Positions 60,296-64,000 of a stretch of 64,000 nucleotides of DNA are shown here, in pieces. Source of the DNA: Aurantimicrobium minutum (GTDB taxonomy: Bacteria; Actinomycetota; Actinomycetes; Actinomycetales; Microbacteriaceae); NCBI RefSeq assembly GCF_029892845.1, contig NZ_JARXVT010000003.1, forward strand, positions 62,001 through 126,000, written 5' to 3'. The position numbers and the translations under genes are program-made. The stretch's first letter is position 1, and every line of letters begins with the position of its first letter. A model generated the notes under the pieces. The model was not told the DNA's origin. It ran no database searches and worked only from the letters and a program-made list of their open reading frames with translations.

Positions 60296-62506
60296 CTAGT
60301 TTTTGTCCAAGAAATCGCGTTCACTTTCACTGAGTCGACGCGAGATGGCCTGAGCAAGCACTGGGTGGCCAGCAAATCCTGGATCTGACGCAAGAATTTC
60401 AGCTGCCGCATCACGGGCATCCATGATGACGTCGCCGTCTCGTGCAGCACGAAGTAACCGCAGGGATGAACGCCCACCGGACTGGCTCGTGCCCAGCACG
60501 TTGCCTTCACTGCGCAACTCAAGGTCAATTCGAGCCAACTCAAAACCATCTGTGGTGCTTGCCACTGCCTCCACTCGCTCATAAGCCGTGGTTCCAGGCT
60601 GGGCATGGGTCACAAATAGTGCCAGACCGGGCACACCCCCTCGGCCCACACGTCCCCGGAGCTGGTGCAATTGAGAGACGCCGAATCGGTCGGCATCCAT
60701 CACGACCATGGTGGAGGCGTTGGGCACGTCCACACCCACTTCAATCACCGTGGTGGCCACAATTACATCGATGTCCCCTGCAGAGAATGCCTGCATGACT
60801 GCATCCTTGTCATCGCTGCTCATTCGGCCATGCAATTCTGCAATGCGGCGCTTGCCGAGCAAGGGGTGCTCACGCACCAGCGCAGAAATGGACTCAACTG
60901 AAGCCTTCTCGGGCTTCACGTCGTCTGCATCGAGTTCTATGTCGTCCTCGACTAGTGCATCAAGGTCATCTTCGGGTGCCCCTGCGGCATCGATGGCAGG
61001 GCAGACCACAAAGGCTTGTCTGCCGGCAACAAGTTCTTCTTCAACGCGTTCCCACACCCGCGAAATCCAGGTGGGGTGTTCGGCGAGCGCAACAGCATGA
61101 CTGGTGATTCCCGCACGTCCTGCAGGTAACCCTGCAATGACAGAGACATCAAGGTCACCAAAGACTGTCATTGCCACGGTGCGGGGAATGGGGGTTGCCG
61201 TGAGAACAAGGACGTGAGGAGTGAGCTCAGTCTTCACGCGCAGTGCCTGACGTTGCTCAACACCAAACCGGTGTTGCTCATCGACAACAACGAGCCCTAA
61301 GTCAAAGAACTCGACCTTGTCACTCAGCAGCGCGTGCGTGCCAATGACTATGCGGGCTTGTCCAGAGACTGTGCGCAGCAGTGCTTGACGCTTTGCAGCA
61401 GCAGGGAGCTGTCCTGTAATCAACGTAGGCATCAGCGCAGCAGAGAGATCTGGCCCCAACATGTTGGTAATGGAGCGTAGGTGTTGGGCTGCCAGAACTT
61501 CGGTAGGGGCTAGCAAGGCTGCCTGGCCGCCAGAGTCGGCCACCTGCAGCATTGCTCGCAGCGCCACCAATGTCTTTCCTGAGCCCACTTCGCCTTGAAC
61601 CAGCCTGTTCATGGGGTGAGTTGATTGGAGATCCTCTGCTATCTCGGCACCGGTCGTGAGCTGATCTTCTGTCAACGTAAATGGAAGGCGTGCATCGAGT
61701 TGTTCGAGATAACCACCTGCCTTGGGTGCTCGAGGGGTTGCTGCCTGTGCTTTAGCTTTTGCTCGCTGGTCCAGCAAGGTTGCCTGTAATACGAAAGCTT
61801 CTTGGAATCGGAGAGTATCCCTGGCTTTCTGCCAGTCTGCGTCGGTCTCCGGCTGATGAATCTTGAGAATGGCTTCGTTCAAACTGAGCAGCTTGCGCTC
61901 ATCCCTCACCTCTGCCGGAACAGGATCCGGAAGCTCGGCCCCTCCACGAACAGTGGCAAGCACAATCTCCATCACTTTGGCGATCTGCCAACTGGCCAGT
62001 GTGCTGGTGGCGGGATAGATCGGAATGGGCTGCAGTGCCCACTTGGCGGCATCTTTATCGGCAGAGTCGCGCTCATCTTCACCATCGAAGAGTTCATAGT
62101 CCGGGTGGGCCAACTGCAGAGCACCGCGATAGGCACCGACCTTGCCAGCAAAGATTCCTCGAACACCTGCTTTGAGGTCTTTAGCTCGCCATGCCTGGTT
62201 GAAGAAGGTCAAGGTCATGATGCCGCCGGAGCGACCGTCTGTGATGCGCACTTCGAGAATCGATCCCTTGCGCGCACGCATCGGACGTTCACGAACATCT
62301 AAGACCTCGGCCACGATGGTGACGTTCTCGTTCAAAGGAACGTCATTGATTGCGGTGAGCTCGCCGCGACGGGCGTAGCGCCTGGGATAGTGCGCAAGCA
62401 GGTCGCCAACAGTGCGAATACCAAAGGCCTTCTTGAGTGCTCCTGCAGTCTTACTGCCCACAACTGGCTCGAGTGCTGCATCGAGCAGGGCATCAGAGCT
62501 GGGCAT
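60296..62506 (-). CDS. recG: RecG, ATP-dependent DNA helicase
   Basis: Branch-migration helicase that rescues stalled forks and processes R-loops. 736 residues. The wedge OB domain comes first (NENVTIVAEVLDVRERPMRA), then the helicase domain with Walker A QGEVGSGKTLVALRAM near residue 300, the DEQH box VVDEQHRFGVEQR, TATPIPRT, and the second lobe with ATTVIEVGVDVPNAS and QLRGRVGRGG. The TRG/hook region is present at the end. TAAACT lies six bases before the ATG. rsmD is upstream, an order inverted relative to many genomes. Confidence 0.96.
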   Translation of the reverse strand: MPSSDALLDAALEPVVGSKTAGALKKAFGIRTVGDLLAHYPRRYARRGELTAINDVPLNENVTIVAEVLDVRERPMRARKGSILEVRITDGRSGGIMTLTFFNQAWRAKDLKAGVRGIFAGKVGAYRGALQLAHPDYELFDGEDERDSADKDAAKWALQPIPIYPATSTLASWQIAKVMEIVLATVRGGAELPDPVPAEVRDERKLLSLNEAILKIHQPETDADWQKARDTLRFQEAFVLQATLLDQRAKAKAQAATPRAPKAGGYLEQLDARLPFTLTEDQLTTGAEIAEDLQSTHPMNRLVQGEVGSGKTLVALRAMLQVADSGGQAALLAPTEVLAAQHLRSITNMLGPDLSAALMPTLITGQLPAAAKRQALLRTVSGQARIVIGTHALLSDKVEFFDLGLVVVDEQHRFGVEQRQALRVKTELTPHVLVLTATPIPRTVAMTVFGDLDVSVIAGLPAGRAGITSHAVALAEHPTWISRVWERVEEELVAGRQAFVVCPAIDAAGAPEDDLDALVEDDIELDADDVKPEKASVESISALVREHPLLGKRRIAELHGRMSSDDKDAVMQAFSAGDIDVIVATTVIEVGVDVPNASTMVVMDADRFGVSQLHQLRGRVGRGGVPGLALFVTHAQPGTTAYERVEAVASTTDGFELARIDLELRSEGNVLGTSQSGGRSSLRLLRAARDGDVIMDARDAAAEILASDPGFAGHPVLAQAISRRLSESERDFLDKN

Positions 62507-62512
62507 ACCCCC

Positions 62513-62518
62513 AGTTTA
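62513..62518 (-). promoter_or_regulatory. -10 element for recG
   Basis: TAAACT on the minus strand, exactly six bases before the ATG at 62506. GGGGGT in the spacer is too close to the ATG to be a good ribosome site. Confidence 0.45.
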
Positions 62519-62532
62519 TGGTCGGGGTCGGA

Positions 62533-63099
62533 CTAGACCCTCGAGATCCAGTGGATAGTCGTTTCCCCATAAGCCTTTGATTTATCCAACTCCAGACCAG
62601 CTGGAAGTTCAGGCAGACCCGTTCTGGTGCTGCGCTCAAGGACGACCTCTGCATCCTCAGCAAGGTGTGGAACCAGGAGTTCAAGTGCGTGAGTCACCTC
62701 AGCTTCACTGAGCTCATAAGGAGGGTCAATGAAGACGATGTCGAAAAGTTCTGATTGTGGGTTGCCCAGATATGCGGCAACCGAAGCAACCACCACTCGA
62801 GTGGAAAGGTCATCGAGCTTGCCGGCCCCACGAATGAGTTCTGCATTTTCTCGAAGCAGTGATCCTGCTTGAGGATTCTTCTCCACCATGGTCACGCTCA
62901 TCGCACCGCGGCTCAGTGCTTCCAAAGCCAGTGCACCTGTTCCGGCAAAGAGATCCAGCACACGTGCGCCATCGATCACATCCCGAGCTTCCAGCGCAGA
63001 GAAGATTGCTTCTCGCACACGGTCACTGGTCGGACGCGTCCCGTTCTTGGGCACTTTGAGTTCACGTGAACCAGCAAAGCCAGAAATGATGCGGGTCAC
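62533..63099 (-). CDS. rsmD: RsmD, 16S rRNA m2G966 methyltransferase
   Basis: Methylates N2 of G966 in 16S rRNA. 188 residues: RIISGFAGSRELKVPKNGTR, PTSDRVREAIFSALEA, the SAM loop VLDLFAGTGALALEALSRGA and the catalytic FDIVFIDPPYELSE (DPPY). The GTG start overlaps the thiL stop as GTGA. Length is typical of the family. Confidence 0.96.
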   Translation of the reverse strand: MTRIISGFAGSRELKVPKNGTRPTSDRVREAIFSALEARDVIDGARVLDLFAGTGALALEALSRGAMSVTMVEKNPQAGSLLRENAELIRGAGKLDDLSTRVVVASVAAYLGNPQSELFDIVFIDPPYELSEAEVTHALELLVPHLAEDAEVVLERSTRTGLPELPAGLELDKSKAYGETTIHWISRV

Positions 63100-64000
63100 G
63101 AGAGCTCTCCATTCCAGCCGGTGTAGGGATTCCAGCCATTCTCTGGAAGAGCACCTTCACCCATGTTCACGTGAGGCGACTCGTCCTGACCACATGCCAC
63201 CACGTGACCTAGTGGAGTAAACCCCGGAGGAAGAGCAACATCTGCTGGGAAGGTCATGAGTAAGGCATGGTCTTCCCCGCCATAGAGAATGGCCTGGCGA
63301 GCACGAGCTGCATCAACACCAGCCTCAATACCAAGATGTGCTGCCAGATCATCCAGAGCACTCTCGTCGAGAACAATCACCACATCACTAGCCGCAGCAA
63401 TACGGCCGGCATCCATGATGAGCGAGTCAGAGATATCCATGGCTGAAGTTGCCCCGCCCACTGCGCCGGCAACTCCTTGAGAAATGGGAGGCCACGGCGC
63501 GAGCTGGGCAGAAAGCAACAATGGGTTGGTAGTTTCTTTCTCTCCAGCAAACAGCGCAGCTAAACCAAGTCCAGCAAGGCCGAGGCGGCCTGTCACGGCG
63601 ACAACATCGCCGGGCTTAGCTCCTGAGCGAAGCAATGGCTGACGGCCTTCCAGATCACCGAATGCGGTGACACTGATGGTGAGGGTGTTGGAGACGGAGA
63701 GGTCTCCCCCAACCACGCCACAGCCCGGTGCAAGCTCGAGGCACGCATCGTGGAGACCTTCTGCGATCTGCTCCAAGAAAGTTACTTCTGTGTCTTGTGG
63801 AGCAGCAATGGAAACAACCATGCCCGTAGGTTTGGCACCCATGGCGGCAACGTCAGAAAGATTCGTCGCAGCCGCTTTGATGCCAAGCTGGTGAGGTGTG
63901 GACCATTCCAGACGAAAGTCTGGACCGTGGACCATCATGTCGGTAGTGATGACAAAACGGCCATCGGGAGCCTGCATTACAGCGCAGTCATCACCCGGAC
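63096..64000 (-). CDS. thiL: ThiL, thiamine-monophosphate kinase (5' end outside window)
   Basis: Phosphorylates thiamine monophosphate to the active diphosphate. About 301 C-terminal codons lie in the window, and the frame is open through the right edge: it reads PGDDCAVMQAPDGRFVITTD from the edge inward, with the GDD Mg-binding motif. Further motifs are FRLEWSTPHQLGIKAAATNL, SDVAAMGAKP, GCGVVGGDLSVSN, AVTGRLGLAGLG and MDISDSLIMDAGRI. The overlap with rsmD suggests an operon. An internal ATG at 63977 is not the true start. No other thiamine genes are visible. Confidence 0.94.
   Translation of the reverse strand, partial: PGDDCAVMQAPDGRFVITTDMMVHGPDFRLEWSTPHQLGIKAAATNLSDVAAMGAKPTGMVVSIAAPQDTEVTFLEQIAEGLHDACLELAPGCGVVGGDLSVSNTLTISVTAFGDLEGRQPLLRSGAKPGDVVAVTGRLGLAGLGLAALFAGEKETTNPLLLSAQLAPWPPISQGVAGAVGGATSAMDISDSLIMDAGRIAAASDVVIVLDESALDDLAAHLGIEAGVDAARARQAILYGGEDHALLMTFPADVALPPGFTPLGHVVACGQDESPHVNMGEGALPENGWNPYTGWNGELS

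Overview
The window reads as a stretch of chromosome from a high-GC Gram-positive actinobacterium of the family Microbacteriaceae. It is probably one of the small-genome aquatic types (an Aurantimicrobium-like organism is my guess, not a demonstrated identity). The reasons are actinobacterial marker families (DUF3040, DUF3046, DUF2469, Rv2175c-like, ClgR, ThyX, PknL-like kinase), moderate GC (mid-50s percent by eye), very tight gene packing, and gene order that follows other actinobacteria. I see no rRNA, tRNA, IS element, prophage or CRISPR array.

Layout. 1-10.2 kb (minus strand) is the dcw cell-wall and division cluster mraZ-rsmH-ftsL-ftsI-murE-murF-mraY-murD-ftsW, with ftsW cut by the window edge. 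10.4-15 kb holds a DUF3040 membrane protein, a polyprenyl diphosphate synthase, an Rv2175c-type DNA-binding protein, a LysM protein and a PASTA Ser/Thr kinase, a neighbourhood also known from Mycobacterium (idsA2-Rv2175c-pknL). 15-25 kb holds leuS, the folate genes pabB/pabC (divergent from one shared promoter), a DedA protein, an App1-type phosphatase, hflX, small and secreted proteins and an RsmC-like methyltransferase. 25-35.6 kb is dapF-miaA-miaB-(two small membrane proteins)-recX-recA-DUF3046-clgR-cinA-pgsA-ftsK, with a LexA box in front of recA. 35.7-42.1 kb is an alpha-glucoside uptake cassette (GH13 alpha-glucosidase, two ABC permeases, binding lipoprotein, LacI repressor) with matching palindromic operators; it sits between ftsK and rnj. 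42-45.6 kb is rnj-dapA-thyX. 45.6-49.3 kb (plus strand) is a thioredoxin/DUF4395 pair, an SDR epimerase and a KhtT/KhtU-like K+/H+ antiporter. 49.3-64 kb (minus) is xerC-dprA-DUF2469-rnhB-lepB-rplS-trmD-rimM-KH-rpsP, then a ComB-like gene, msrB, ffh-ftsY-coaD-recG-rsmD and the 3' part of thiL.

How it works together. Most genes are core: peptidoglycan precursor synthesis and septation, translation and tRNA modification, SRP targeting, DNA repair and recombination. The one clearly accessory module is the alpha-glucoside cassette. It has no ATPase gene of its own, so I infer a shared ATPase encoded elsewhere.

The most striking unexplained pattern is regulatory. Many genes have a TANNNT hexamer (often exactly TAGGCT) ending 6 or 7 bases before the start codon, which is the geometry expected for leaderless mRNAs. 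In several cases the first three bases of that hexamer are the stop codon of the preceding gene, and pabB/pabC share one palindromic -10 element. I did not find a convincing new defence, mobile or biosynthetic system here.
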